NCBI GenBank assembly: GCA_021307315.1
Contig: JAJSPD010000040.1
Location: forward strand, 248,001-312,000
Direction: 5' to 3'
DNA: 64,000 nucleotides
DNA from: Bisporella sp. PMI_857
Taxonomy: Eukaryota; Ascomycota; Leotiomycetes; Helotiales; Helotiaceae
Shown piece by piece: positions 9,944-20,248 of this stretch. How positions within the stretch are numbered: the first letter of the stretch is position 1; every line of letters starts with the position of its first letter. The notes under the pieces were generated by a model that saw nothing but the letters and a program-made list of their open reading frames with translations, made no database searches and was not told the DNA's origin. The position numbers were made by a program, and so were the translations under genes.

Positions 9944-10522
9944 ATGCAGTTCACATCTCTGGTACTCGCCTTTATGGCCGTTGCAACTCCGCTTATCAGC
10001 GCGGCACCTATAACAAATGCCACCTCTTTCGACAACGAAACTTCAGCAATCTACGGCACCTCGCTCGCCAGCATGGCCCTCAGCCCAAAAGGCCCCCAGC
10101 CGACATGGAAAGACCTCTACATCGGCGAACTGTACCCCAACGACAACTCATACGGCGACCGGCACGACAATAAGGGGCCATGGAAAATCATTGCCTGGAC
10201 GGACAAGACGTGGTGGAAGTACGTCTGCGATGAACACTACGTGATCCGTGACGGCATCAATATCAATGACCCCCTCGGCACGGCGCGGTTCTGCTCCGAC
10301 AAGGCGGCCAAGGACTGCCACTACAAGTACGGGCACGCGCCATTCATGCACGGCAAGTACCTGAGGAAGTATTGGCACGGCAGGTGGTGGACTCTGGCGC
10401 AGGAGTGGGCGCAGTTCGAGCAGAAGAACGAGGATTTCATGTGTTTCGGCGGGTGGTGGGTGCGGCCGAAGAAGATGTTTCGGTTGGGCGAGATGTATTG
10501 CCCGGATGGCTATTGTGGCTAG
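9944..10522 (+). CDS. small secreted Cys/Trp-rich protein, effector-like
   Basis: A 192-residue intronless frame. Residues 1-20 (MQFTSLVLAFMAVATPLISA) are a clear signal peptide with cleavage before APIT. The mature part has six cysteines (VCDE, FCSD, DCHY, MCFG, YCPD, YCG), enough for three disulfides, and about ten tryptophans in WW/WxxW arrangements (KTWWKY, GRWWTL, GGWWV). Two N-glycosylation sequons occur near the N-terminus. The coding part is clearly GC-richer than its flanks. I do not recognise a family. The size, secretion signal and Cys content fit candidate effectors or antimicrobial proteins, which is inference only. Confidence 0.8.
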   Translation: MQFTSLVLAFMAVATPLISAAPITNATSFDNETSAIYGTSLASMALSPKGPQPTWKDLYIGELYPNDNSYGDRHDNKGPWKIIAWTDKTWWKYVCDEHYVIRDGININDPLGTARFCSDKAAKDCHYKYGHAPFMHGKYLRKYWHGRWWTLAQEWAQFEQKNEDFMCFGGWWVRPKKMFRLGEMYCPDGYCG

Positions 10523-10663
10523 ATGTAGGTCGGTAGATACTTAGGCGGAAAGGTGGTAGGGCTGAAATACCTCTTTCTTGAATCACTGGATATCGTATCT
10601 GTTTGACACGAATAAGTGACCCGGATATGTTTTTGACGAAGAATTGGGCTGAAAGCGTCAGTG

Positions 10664-10745
10664 GTGTCGAGTCGCTCTTACAGGAGCTTAGAACGAGGCT
10701 AGGGCTATTCATGAAGAGAGAAATTGAAAGGTTGCTACAATTCAA
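10664..10745 (+). repeat. copy A of a short dispersed repeat
   Basis: The stretch around gctattcat...ttgaaaggttgctacaattcaa recurs inverted at 22965-23041 with roughly 85% identity over about 62 bp. I could not link it to a transposon family. Confidence 0.45.
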
Positions 10746-10809
10746 GTCTACCAGTACACGGAAGAACTACCCATACAGCACACTACTATGAAGCGCCACA
10801 CTACAACTG

Positions 10810-13126
10810 TCATGCGCGACAGAACGCTTCCACCTGCTTCTTGGCCTCACCTTGGGCATTGCCAGTGGTAATCCCCAAGACCTGTTTGACATCTGACAAT
10901 GAAAACGGATTTTTATTTTCTGTTCCTGCAAAGAGCTTCAGCACGTGAACTACATTCCGTATGGTCCTTCCATCGAGGTCAAGTTGGCTTAGCATTTCAA
11001 AATCTGCCTCAGAAATGACATGTGCTCTCTCCCCTATCGCGCTACGCCATATCTCCATTTTCTCCTTAAGTGTTAACGGTCCGTACTCGATTGTTACATG
11101 AATTCGGGAATGGAATGCTGTGTCGAATTCAGATATGCGATTAGTAGTGAGAATCACGATCCCGGACTGATATTCTATAAGTCTAAGGAGGGCTATAATG
11201 GCTAAAAGTCAGCTTCACCAATCGTTGGCTGCCTAGGCAAAGAAGCCTAAGGGTCTGAGAGCCGTATGAATTGTAGGTCGGGACCGCACCTGCGACCATG
11301 GCATTCCTCTCCAAACTATCGTCACTTCTCTTTGCCATGAATGCATCTGCTTCATCGAAAAGTAGAACAGCTTTCCAGCGAGTAGACCTGCTGAAAGCCT
11401 GCATTAGGTGATGCTCAGCGCTCCAAGTCCCTTCTCCTATGTCACTTCCACTCACACGATAGAGAGGAAGATTTAGGACTTCTGCGACGCATTCTGCGGT
11501 GATGGTGTTAGAGATTTAAAGAACTTGAAAACATGGCCGACTTACCAGCCGTCAGAGTTTTGCCTACTCCCGGATTCCCGTAAAAGAGAAATGTAAGCCC
11601 CGCGCCCTTGTTCTCATAACCGAACTGACTATTTTGAAAGGAGAAACCAGAAACAATTTTGACAATAGTTTGCATCTTCTGAGAAGATTTTCGATAATTA
11701 TCAGCGCTTTCCATGCCCCAGATAATCGGTCTGAATCCATTGACCTGGAAATACCCTGCATCTTTAGTCACAAGTGAATACCCTGCGATTCTCGATGGGA
11801 AAGTCATTAGTTCTTCGACGCTAAGATTATTTGGGTCTATCTCTTCAAGATCACCTATAGATTGCTTCGCACCTTTGGGACTTCCTCCTTGAGATTTGGA
11901 GAACCCAAAGAGCGACCTAGCAATAATTTTCTTCCGGAATATTGCATGTTCGTCAATGTAACCAATTGGGTCGACCATAACACGACCAGCTACCTGCCAT
12001 AGTCAGCCACTGATCAATCTTAGGGTTCTATTTTCTTAGACTTTCTCGCAACGAATTTACTGAACTCAGAGATCTTTGCAGAGTTTAAGCATATGAAATG
12101 ACATACTGGTCTCTCGGGGGCATCAAAGAAGCCACAGCCGTCGATTTTCCACCGCTCTTTTTGAACCCATACTGGACCGGAATAAGCCATGTGGACTGGG
12201 AAATTCTTTCCATCATTGTCTACACAAAGCTGAACATACTTCTTTCCTTGATTTAAAAGGCCCTCCTTAATGTTCTCGAAGGTTGGACAGTAAGCCAGTG
12301 GAAATGCTGGAAGATTTGAGATTTCCATTTGGCCAGAAAACAGCTGGAATTGGTGGTTGTTCTCCACCACCCCAAATTTTCCACCTTCAAAGGACATATG
12401 TCGGATTTTTAGGCACCAGACTGTAGTTCCATCATTTGAAGTCATTGTATGATAGGACTGGAGAACTCCACAACACGTCTCTATCTGTCCGCCTGGCCCA
12501 TCCTGCCGGAGAAGCACCATATCGCCAGGTTTGAAGATGGACCACAAATACTCCATGGAAACTTTCCGGGAGGCCTTTAACGCATTAATTTCCGCAGACA
12601 TGCCCTGACTAAAGGTTTCATCAATGAATTTTGTTAGTTCCTTAAGCTCTTGCCGAAGAAGGTCTCGCGCCGGGTTAGATTGTGATGCTGGACTTGAAAC
12701 CATAATTTCCTCTCGGAAGTAGTACAGTTCATGAAAAGGAGCTTTGATAATAATTGGCCTTGCGTGTACATCAACAGTGCTAAGGTGGGGTGCAATATTA
12801 CGGAAGACCTCGCAAAGAAGATTGGACTGGATTTCCAGTTGTAACTCAGGCTTCCTACCGGAGGCATCAGGGTACACATTCCGACGAAGAATGATAGAGT
12901 TCATTCCGAATCGTTTGCTGCTGGATTCCTCTGAGGTAGCGATCTGGCCACTCAAATGGCACTCCCCACGCTCGTTATCTGACAGCCAATTTTGGGTAAT
13001 GTCGCAGAATCTTCCATTGAAGACTTCTTCTCCGCTCGTTCTGTTTTTCCGGTCATCCTCGCCTCGATTTTCATTGCCAGAGGCGGAAGTAGTGTATGCG
13101 CGGAAAAGAGCCGGCGACACATCCAT
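10810..13126 (-). CDS. AAA-family ATPase with DUF7025-like N-terminal region
   Basis: Four exons on the minus strand: 13126-12107, 11993-11546, 11493-11290 and 11201-10810. Introns of 113, 52 and 88 bp join in phase and give 687 residues. The long N-terminal half resembles the domain usually paired with this fungal AAA class (called DUF7025 from memory). The AAA module has Walker A GNPGVGKT (about 479-486), Walker B AVLLFDEADA (531-540), sensor-1 ILTTNR, and an Arg in the FHSRIH position. The donor of intron 3 is GTGCGG, which is weak, but acceptor and branch point (CTGACTTTTAG) are good. These ATPases remodel proteins; the substrate is unknown. Divergent from the membrane-protein gene at 13819. 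Confidence 0.85.
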
Positions 13127-13818
13127 CGTTTGGACTCAGAATTGTGGTGTAAATTGGTAAACTCATTCCCTAATACTCGAGGAGATAAAGCCTTAATTGA
13201 CTAACAGGTTACTCCCTGCCAAGACAGCTAACAACAGTATAAGTGCTTGAGACGAGGTCAATTGAAGTTAGATAAGGCATTCCGTAAGGCATCTTGATTA
13301 AGATGGAAAAAAAAAATAAGCAGCCACCTGCACTCTCTGTTTGCACCAATCATGAAAATACCTCATTTCTACCTTACTTCCCGTGAAAACAATGCAGGAA
13401 GCTGATTCCTATGGCTCTAGGTGCAGCTGAATAGAAATACAGCTTTTTGACTAGTTACCTACAAGCATCGTAGCAGGCTCCAAGGAGATGTTCAGTTATG
13501 TTCACTAGTTTGCACTTTTTGGGGCATGTAGACTTCCTTGGCGGTAGGCAGATTCCGACTGGCAGCCTGAATAACCCGCATCAGGTAGCACCTCTTTCAT
13601 GTAGCACAGCAGATTGATAGTTGAACTTGGCGTTTAACTTGACATTGGTGCCATGATTTTCTGTCACGCAAGCTGCCAATTCTATGGGATTCGTTGGTGG
13701 AATTCGCCATCTCTTTTTGCCTTCGACCTCAACCTACATCAATTACTTATAGAACGTTGTAATTAGGGAGAATACCTTAAAGAAGAGTTATTCTGCTCAC
13801 AATTAGTGCTCGGATACG
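13127..13818. promoter_or_regulatory. divergent intergenic region between AAA ATPase and membrane-protein genes
   Basis: 692 bp between two start codons facing away from each other. No coding frame of note and no recognised operator. It must carry both promoters. Confidence 0.4.
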
Positions 13819-16206
13819 ATGACCTTATTTAGACGACCAGCTCGGCGAAATACTCCCTCAGACTCAGAAAAAGCTCTGCAACATACAAATAGCTCCACTC
13901 ATGATCACGACAATGAATATGCGCTGCGGAGGACCCAATGGAAGCTCAACGCGGGGGAAATCATCCAAAAGCTGAAGAAGAACCTAACATTCAAAGTTGG
14001 GGGAGATTTTGACATCGCGGGCCTCCCAATTTTCGGGGATCTGACGCGATATGGTGTATCGGAAGAGAAACAGCAGGAGCTATTTTCCTTAGAGATAGAG
14101 CGTTTGGTCAATGATGTCAACTCTGCTAAGCCAGTGCCACTTGAAGGCGAAAGCGATTGGTTTGGCAAGGCTGACGCGAATGGCTACTTGAAACTTGACA
14201 AGTTGGCACGGCAGATAAAAATTGCAATTGCCATCTGCTTCCATGACCTCGAACTCCTCATGGCAGAATATGACCCTAGAAATTCTCGACCAAAGCGTTT
14301 CCGAAAGGCACGGGCAACGCTCTTGCGGTATTTTGGCGACGATTCTATGAAAGACCCAGTAGAGACCTGTGACGGGATGAGGCTCGATAGAATCAATGAT
14401 ATGGCATTCCATTGCCTTATCAACTACCTTACTAGTAGCATGGCTCAAGTTCTGCTGCGAACAATGAGTGGAGAATTTTGGGACGATAACTGTATCATCT
14501 CCATGGCAAAAACTGCCGCAAAGGTCAAGATCGTTGCGCTGGATTTGGCTCATGCGGCTAGAGTAAGCCTTGCTTGCAAGAGAGAATGGGTGACTCGCAT
14601 GCAGAGAAGCAGTAAGCACGAGCCTGATCCACTAGTGGAAGATAAAGATAAAGAACCGACTGCGATTGGAAACCAGAATGAAGTTATGGCCAGGCAAGTT
14701 GTACTCAGAGCACAGAAATATATCAGAGTAATGTCGGTATTTGGTGGAGGCATCCTGGTTTTGCTAATGGATGTCGCTGATGGAATGAGTTCTGTTCAAG
14801 ACGCAGCTCTTCCTCCTAACGTTTTCGAGTCTAGCTCGATCGTCTTCGACACCGGATTTCCAGGGCATCGTTCTCTCCTCTGCCAGGAGCGAAATGGAGG
14901 AATTGGTATCTCTGGATCGCGTAACGAAGTCCACTGTGCCAGCTTTGCATTCGATGTGTGTTTGGCAATATTTGAAGATCTTAAAAGACGCTTGGGTCTC
15001 GGAACAGCTGGAAGCACTGACCATGCTAGTACAATTTACTGGAAGTGGACCCCAATGCTCCCAACATCGAAAGAGGATTCGGAAATGGATCACGATATCT
15101 TCGGTGATTTCAGGAGAGGCGAGATATCGTTGACTTCAATGCACGACGTAATAACAGCCTTTATACCATACCTTATGGTCTGCGGCCCATTTTCTAGTCA
15201 GTTAGCGGGTCTGACACAGCTTGTCATATCAATCTCCGACTCTGGCGACCCTGTACGCGAGTGCGCAGGAACTCGTTTCTTGGCGTCATTCATGGTTCGG
15301 ATGAAAGGGTATGATCAGTTCAAGACGGAAAATTTTGGTTTTGGCGAGAGTGCTAGTTCTGTTTCTGAGAGCAAGTTTGCGAAGCTCCGAGCGCTAGACC
15401 CAGGTCCAGCCATTCCACAAAACAAGGAAAAGGAGGTAGAGGTAAAGATGCGCCAGGAGCTCGCGAGAGAGAATAAATCAATCCGTCAAGGTTTGGAGTT
15501 GATGGAGAAATGGACCATGGATAGAGGATCTATCATCATTCAATCTCGTTGGTACTGCTGGGGAACACTTGTATTCTGTACCCTTCTCGTTTTGGGAGGT
15601 CTTGCAATTGGGCTCACGGTAAACGAGCGAATTAATGGTGTGGATCCCTTCAATTTATCCATTTTTTGCTGGACTCTAGCAGCATTTATTGTCCTAGTCA
15701 CGAAGTCTCTCCGTGTAGAAAACTGGCCTTGGAGAGACTTCTTTCTAGGCAGAGTTGTTTGCCGGTCTGTCTCCGAGGTGAAAACCGTCTCAGGAATTAA
15801 CCCCCAGGTTTTTCTCTCTATCCTTCTCTACCGCGAGCCCATCATTATCATGGACAAATCAGGTCCATTTCGGGGAATCTTCAGACGAAATGCAGCCGAC
15901 GGATTCTCAATTGATCTGCCCCTTACAACACAATCAATGATGGCCGCAGGGTGTTTCTTTATCAAAGTTCAGAGCCATGACGGTCCTGCATTAGTGGTCA
16001 TACGAGGCCCCATCGGAAACACATACGATGTTATAAAGCCTCGAAGTAACTCTAAGAGCGAGGGCGAAGTGAAGTGTCGGAATTTCCGAGATGTTGCCAG
16101 ATGGGGAAGTGGAGAGGAAAAGAAGGATCTTTATTACTTGAGTACCAATTATCTCCAGTGGTCTGGGGTAATTGGGATATTTGATCAAGATGCTTATTTT
16201 TGTTAA
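13819..16206 (+). CDS. large hypothetical protein with two transmembrane segments
   Basis: A 795-residue single-exon frame. The first ~570 residues look soluble. At about 575-600 (CWGTLVFCTLLVLGGLAIGL) and 608-630 (IFCWTLAAFIVLVTKSL) two hydrophobic helices form a hairpin, followed by a ~160-residue soluble tail. A Lys/Glu-rich helix (KEKEVEVKMRQELARENK) precedes the first helix and may be a coiled coil. I recognise no catalytic motif. It reads as a membrane-anchored protein with both large domains on one side. It shares a divergent promoter with the AAA ATPase, so the two may work together; that is inference. Confidence 0.7.
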   Translation: MTLFRRPARRNTPSDSEKALQHTNSSTHDHDNEYALRRTQWKLNAGEIIQKLKKNLTFKVGGDFDIAGLPIFGDLTRYGVSEEKQQELFSLEIERLVNDVNSAKPVPLEGESDWFGKADANGYLKLDKLARQIKIAIAICFHDLELLMAEYDPRNSRPKRFRKARATLLRYFGDDSMKDPVETCDGMRLDRINDMAFHCLINYLTSSMAQVLLRTMSGEFWDDNCIISMAKTAAKVKIVALDLAHAARVSLACKREWVTRMQRSSKHEPDPLVEDKDKEPTAIGNQNEVMARQVVLRAQKYIRVMSVFGGGILVLLMDVADGMSSVQDAALPPNVFESSSIVFDTGFPGHRSLLCQERNGGIGISGSRNEVHCASFAFDVCLAIFEDLKRRLGLGTAGSTDHASTIYWKWTPMLPTSKEDSEMDHDIFGDFRRGEISLTSMHDVITAFIPYLMVCGPFSSQLAGLTQLVISISDSGDPVRECAGTRFLASFMVRMKGYDQFKTENFGFGESASSVSESKFAKLRALDPGPAIPQNKEKEVEVKMRQELARENKSIRQGLELMEKWTMDRGSIIIQSRWYCWGTLVFCTLLVLGGLAIGLTVNERINGVDPFNLSIFCWTLAAFIVLVTKSLRVENWPWRDFFLGRVVCRSVSEVKTVSGINPQVFLSILLYREPIIIMDKSGPFRGIFRRNAADGFSIDLPLTTQSMMAAGCFFIKVQSHDGPALVVIRGPIGNTYDVIKPRSNSKSEGEVKCRNFRDVARWGSGEEKKDLYYLSTNYLQWSGVIGIFDQDAYFC

Positions 16207-17175
16207 GTTGAAGAAATTGTATTCTTTGTTTTGGGTTGGGTGGGAGGAGATTTCTAATCTACTTTTTCAGATGATGATGAGGTGGCTTCCTCAATTTCAC
16301 TTACGCTATTTGGGAGATTGGTATTCTTCTTCTAGGCTATAGGGTAGGTCTTACACATAGATTATCTTTGTATGACTCTTGAGCACTGGGTTAGCATCGC
16401 TTCGGCTATGGAACATATCCTGCTGTACTCTGTTTAGGTAGAGCTCACTTTCCTAGGATGTTGGAGTTTACTTCATTTAAAGTCTATTATTGAATATATA
16501 GCATGACATAACGTATGGCATAAACTAATATGTAAAATTACTAGAATTCTCGCATTATATAATATCAAGGCTGCGACATTGATTTGTTCCCCCAACGTGC
16601 TATCCCTAAAGGAATTTAAAGTCAGAAATCGTCTGAGCTGATAGATTGTCTAAATAATTTATGAACTTCGATACCTCACAGCAGAATACCCTTCAGCTAC
16701 GCAGTTTCTTGGGTGGCGCATAGATATGGCAGTATATTGTCCACGGCGGGGTAGTTCATGGCAATAAACTTGAACCATCATAGCATCGAGTATATTATAT
16801 TGTCGTATATAACGTCCTTACCATTTGAAGTTAGTCAGTATGATAATTCTAGCACTTCCTATATCTTTAGGGGTCTCAATTGTCATCCACACCAAGTTCA
16901 ATATCCCATTCCAAAGCAACGACTCCTAGGTCATTATAGAACAATGCCACATCTTTCCTTCTCATCGCTCTGCCTCGATATAACCCTGCTATGTTCTAAC
17001 GAGGATGTCTACTCACGGGAGAGGCATGAGTACTGCTCGGCGGGGTTTTACCTCTGACTTAAGTAAAACTGGCTGCGCTCGAGATGAATAGATGGTTCCT
17101 CTTTTTCAACCACATTGATATTCTTTCTATTGAGTTGCAAGGGTAAAAAATGCTAATCGCTTACAGGGTGCCGAT
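16207..17175. other. AT-rich intergenic, no gene seen
   Basis: No coding frame of note. At 16501-16513 gcatgacataacg repeats the outer end of the TIR element found at 17178, which may be a broken end of a second copy. Confidence 0.45.
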
Positions 17176-17290
17176 TATGGCATGACATAACGACCAACGT
17201 GCAACAACGCAAAATAGGGTAATCAAATATAATAATTGATCAAATTGCAAATCGCAAATCGAAATCATTCAATTAATAACTTAGTGCTTT

Positions 17291-17518
17291 TGACTTTCCT
17301 GGCCCTCGACGTTTCTAGCTCTCGACGTTCTTGGCGCTCTCGACTTTTCTTGGCTCTCGACGCTTCTGGCGCTCTCGACTTTCTTGGCTCTCGACGTTCC
17401 TGGCGCTTTCGACTTTTCTGGCTCTTGACGTTCCTGACTCTCGACGTTTCTAGCTCTCGACGTTTCTAGCGCTTTCGACTTTCTTGGGTCTCGATATTTC
17501 TAGCGCTGTCGATTTTTC
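17291..17518. repeat. degenerate 15-17 bp tandem array inside TIR element
   Basis: About fourteen imperfect copies of gctctcgacgtttctg alternate with gcgctctcgacttttctt-like units. An open frame through this region merely encodes the repeat and is not taken as a gene. Confidence 0.75.
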
Positions 17519-17620
17519 AAAGCTAGTTTTGTTTGCATTTAAAAAAAACAAAAAAAGTGAAAAAATTTGCTGTGCAAAGAACTGTCTTGGCATATTTGCT
17601 TTTTTTAAAGTATTTACAAG

Positions 17621-17814
17621 TGTCACGATCACGATCCTATGAGCCTGATGGGGCGTAGTATAGGTGCTTCAATACGAGAATACTAAACTAAGGAGGAAAG
17701 GTGTAGCTGTTGCTGTGGCATCCCTAACATAAAGACCATGACCACGTGACCACCATAGGCGAGCTGGTAAGCGAACCAATGGGCGTGTCTGGTGCGATAT
17801 TGAGGACCGTGACA
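17621..17814 (-). mobile_element. solo LTR (194 bp) nested in the TIR element
   Basis: It starts TGTCACG and ends CGTGACA, so it has inverted TG...CA termini, and is flanked by a perfect 5-bp duplication acaag (17616-17620 and 17815-17819). Its inner sequence, reversed, matches the solo LTR at 29498-29677 (tttagtatt-t/c-tcgtattgaa). Strand is set relative to that copy. No internal retrotransposon sequence remains. Confidence 0.8.
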
Positions 17815-18051
17815 ACAAGTATTTGTGTTTGTATTTTTCTTTTATTTTTACAATAAAAAACAAATACAGCTTTATTTTAAAAGTCGAAAGCGCCAGGAAC
17901 GTCGAGAGCCAGAAACGTCGAGGGCCAGGAAAGTCAAAAGCACTAAGTTATTAATTGAATGATTTCGATTTGCGATTTGCAATTTGATCAATTATTATAT
18001 TTGATTACCCTATTTTGCGTTGTTGCACGTTGGTCGTTATGTCATGCCATA

Positions 18052-19171
18052 CGATACTCAAGCCTAATTTGACGCACTTTTCAATATATTGATCGTTGTC
18101 GACACTTCATGGCGATTATTTACAGAATGAGACTAAAGAAATTCACTATCTACGGGCTAATGCGACGTGGAAACTTTATCAGCACAGAATTTGAACTACT
18201 TGAGCCATCTAACAACTCAATGATTTTGCTCCTGCCATCCCGAATGTGTTGTTATGCTGAATTTAGACAGAACACCAGAAGAGATGATCACAAGTGGCAC
18301 CAAGAGTTCAAGTTGCCTCATTATCTAGTGCCAAAGCAGATATATTCATATTTGGATGGGACATATTTGCTATAGGCTAGGGTGGCACGAAAAAGCTCTT
18401 CGGTACTGAAAAGAGCATTGGAACCACTTCTTGCGGCAAGCACAAGTTCGCAAAATACTATATCAATACTGTATCTATAGTCTAATGACTAACTTGAAGC
18501 AAGTTGAGCAAATTGAAAAAGAGCAATGTGAGTATTCTCTAAGGGTCCTTAGCCTTGCGCTTTTAGCCACTGACCGAAGTTTGAATCCATTGAGATTCTC
18601 TCAGATGGCAGTATTAGCGTATTCACTCTATCGTCCTACTCAGAGTCCTGAGCCGCTCGCGCGTGATGGTGGATAGAGTGCCTGAGGAAAGAGAATGAGA
18701 TGACCCAACGAGCGGACAACTTCTTCAAAATGCTGTGGAAGCTAGGTGCGAGCTTGTGTGTAATGGTAATCGAATGTTGAAGGACCTGAAAAATGAACAT
18801 GAGAAAGAATTAGTATTTTGTGAAATGAAGCCACGTAGGAAAGCGAAAGTGTTCTTAACCCCCACCAAATCCATAATTTAAACTATGCCAAGAGAGCGGC
18901 TTATCCATAAACCTTTATCCCAATGCTAAGTTGAAGGGGATAACCCCCCATCAGCCTATCTAGACTTAATCTACATAAGTCCCGATTTAAATATTAGTAA
19001 CTACTAAGCATTCGAGTGGCGATTCGCCGACTCACCAAGCTACCTACATGGCCGACGAAGTTTTTCGCCTATTTACAACCACCTTTGGGATCGATTCCTC
19101 TAATTGTTAGACCTCAAATCTCGAGGCCATAGATATCAGAACTGCCGTTCTCTGGAGGCTCAAATATTAAG
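18052..19171. other. intergenic with unassigned open frames
   Basis: Frames at 18109-18375 and 18431-18676 are open for 80-88 codons. The second contains a hydrophobic LRVLSLALLA stretch faintly like the winged-helix part of NACHT proteins, too weak to call. No other coding evidence. Confidence 0.35.
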
Positions 19172-20248
19172 ATGCCTCGAGTCCCTATCGAGAAACTAAT
19201 TACGCCAGGGGTCATTTCAGAGGTGAGAAACGCTCTCGAACGGGACTGGCTCGCAACAAAGCGCCTTGAATATCACATGGAGCTCGAAAAAACATGGACG
19301 CCTCCGTACCCCGAACTATATCAAGAAATGCTCCAACTTCATACCAAGACTGAGAAGCAAGGCAAGAACATCTTCTACGTTAATAGATGGATGACGCACC
19401 TGTTTCATAATAAAGCCACGGTATTCTACTGGACAGAAGCAGCAAATCACAGTCCATTCGTCGGACCAACGATTCTGGGAGGTATTTGGAATGTCTGGCA
19501 TAATGCAATCGGCAGAGAGCCACAAATACACCTCGACGAGTTTTTCGCTGTTCCAGTTAATATTTCACCGAAATATTCGAGAAAAATCCAAGAAATACTG
19601 CGAGCGCACGAGTCTATCTGTGCGCAAGTCCAAGGCACGTCGGAAGACGAGCACGGCGTGTCTAAACTTATCTCGGATCAGGTCCAGGATCGGCATGATC
19701 CTAGATATTTTAAATTCCAGCCACTTTGCCGAGCACTTATAGCAGTATTTGACGAATACCTATTTGTAGCTGCTAAAACGCATGTGGATGGATATCGTCA
19801 TTATGACGATGTCGCCCGAGCCCAAACCATTCTCTTGGTCAGAACAGGTTATGAGAATGGCCTCAGCGCACCAATCACCTTTGACTCTCTGAAAAATGAA
19901 GCACTACCTCTTGCAAGAAGTGAGAACTTGGAAGGCATCGATATCATCAGAATTCCATTGCAAGTTGGCGTCCGCTTTGTGGCGAATCTTCTGCTACGTG
20001 AAGAAGCTGCATTCCCAGAATCGGTTGTGAGCGGATCACACTTATCAAAGGAGGCCGACCATCCGAACATGAAATGGAGGAGAGATGCGTTTGAATGGGG
20101 AGAAGAGCGACTAGCAAGTGCACAAGAGCGTGGTCAAATTGCGCCATTCTCAACAGCTGCAGAAGTAAAGAATGTGGTTATGGAAAACACAGGACTTGAT
20201 GAGCGTCCTCAATTCTATGCCCCTTATTTCCGACCTAACTGGGTTTGA
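19172..20248 (+). CDS. hypothetical protein, 358 residues
   Basis: An intronless frame starting ATG 19172, mixed alpha/beta in appearance, without signal peptide, membrane segment or motif that I recognise. Charged and aromatic residues are evenly spread, the frame is long for an AT-rich region, and codon use looks normal. No function is proposed. It stands alone, with more than 1 kb of non-coding sequence on each side. Confidence 0.6.
   Translation: MPRVPIEKLITPGVISEVRNALERDWLATKRLEYHMELEKTWTPPYPELYQEMLQLHTKTEKQGKNIFYVNRWMTHLFHNKATVFYWTEAANHSPFVGPTILGGIWNVWHNAIGREPQIHLDEFFAVPVNISPKYSRKIQEILRAHESICAQVQGTSEDEHGVSKLISDQVQDRHDPRYFKFQPLCRALIAVFDEYLFVAAKTHVDGYRHYDDVARAQTILLVRTGYENGLSAPITFDSLKNEALPLARSENLEGIDIIRIPLQVGVRFVANLLLREEAAFPESVVSGSHLSKEADHPNMKWRRDAFEWGEERLASAQERGQIAPFSTAAEVKNVVMENTGLDERPQFYAPYFRPNWV

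Larger units (their letters stand above)
17178..18049. mobile_element. 872-bp non-autonomous element with ~175-bp terminal inverted repeats and TA target duplication
   Basis: The left end tggcatgacataacgacca (17178) is exactly inverted at the right end (18049). The arms are identical for about 145 bp and continue with few mismatches to about 175 bp. TA flanks both ends (17176-17177, 18050-18051), the signature of Tc1/mariner-type insertion. The subterminal parts carry a degenerate 15-17 bp tandem repeat built on gctctcgacgtttctg, long on the left (about 17291-17518) and short on the right (about 17885-17940). There is no transposase gene, so it would need help in trans. A solo LTR sits inside it. 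Confidence 0.8.

Noticed and set aside
17236..17469. Open frame of 77 codons
   Set aside because: It only encodes the 15-17 bp tandem repeats of the TIR element.
18431..18676. Possible NACHT winged-helix relic (LRVLSLALLA)
   Set aside because: Only about 20 residues resemble the family, with no Walker motif nearby.
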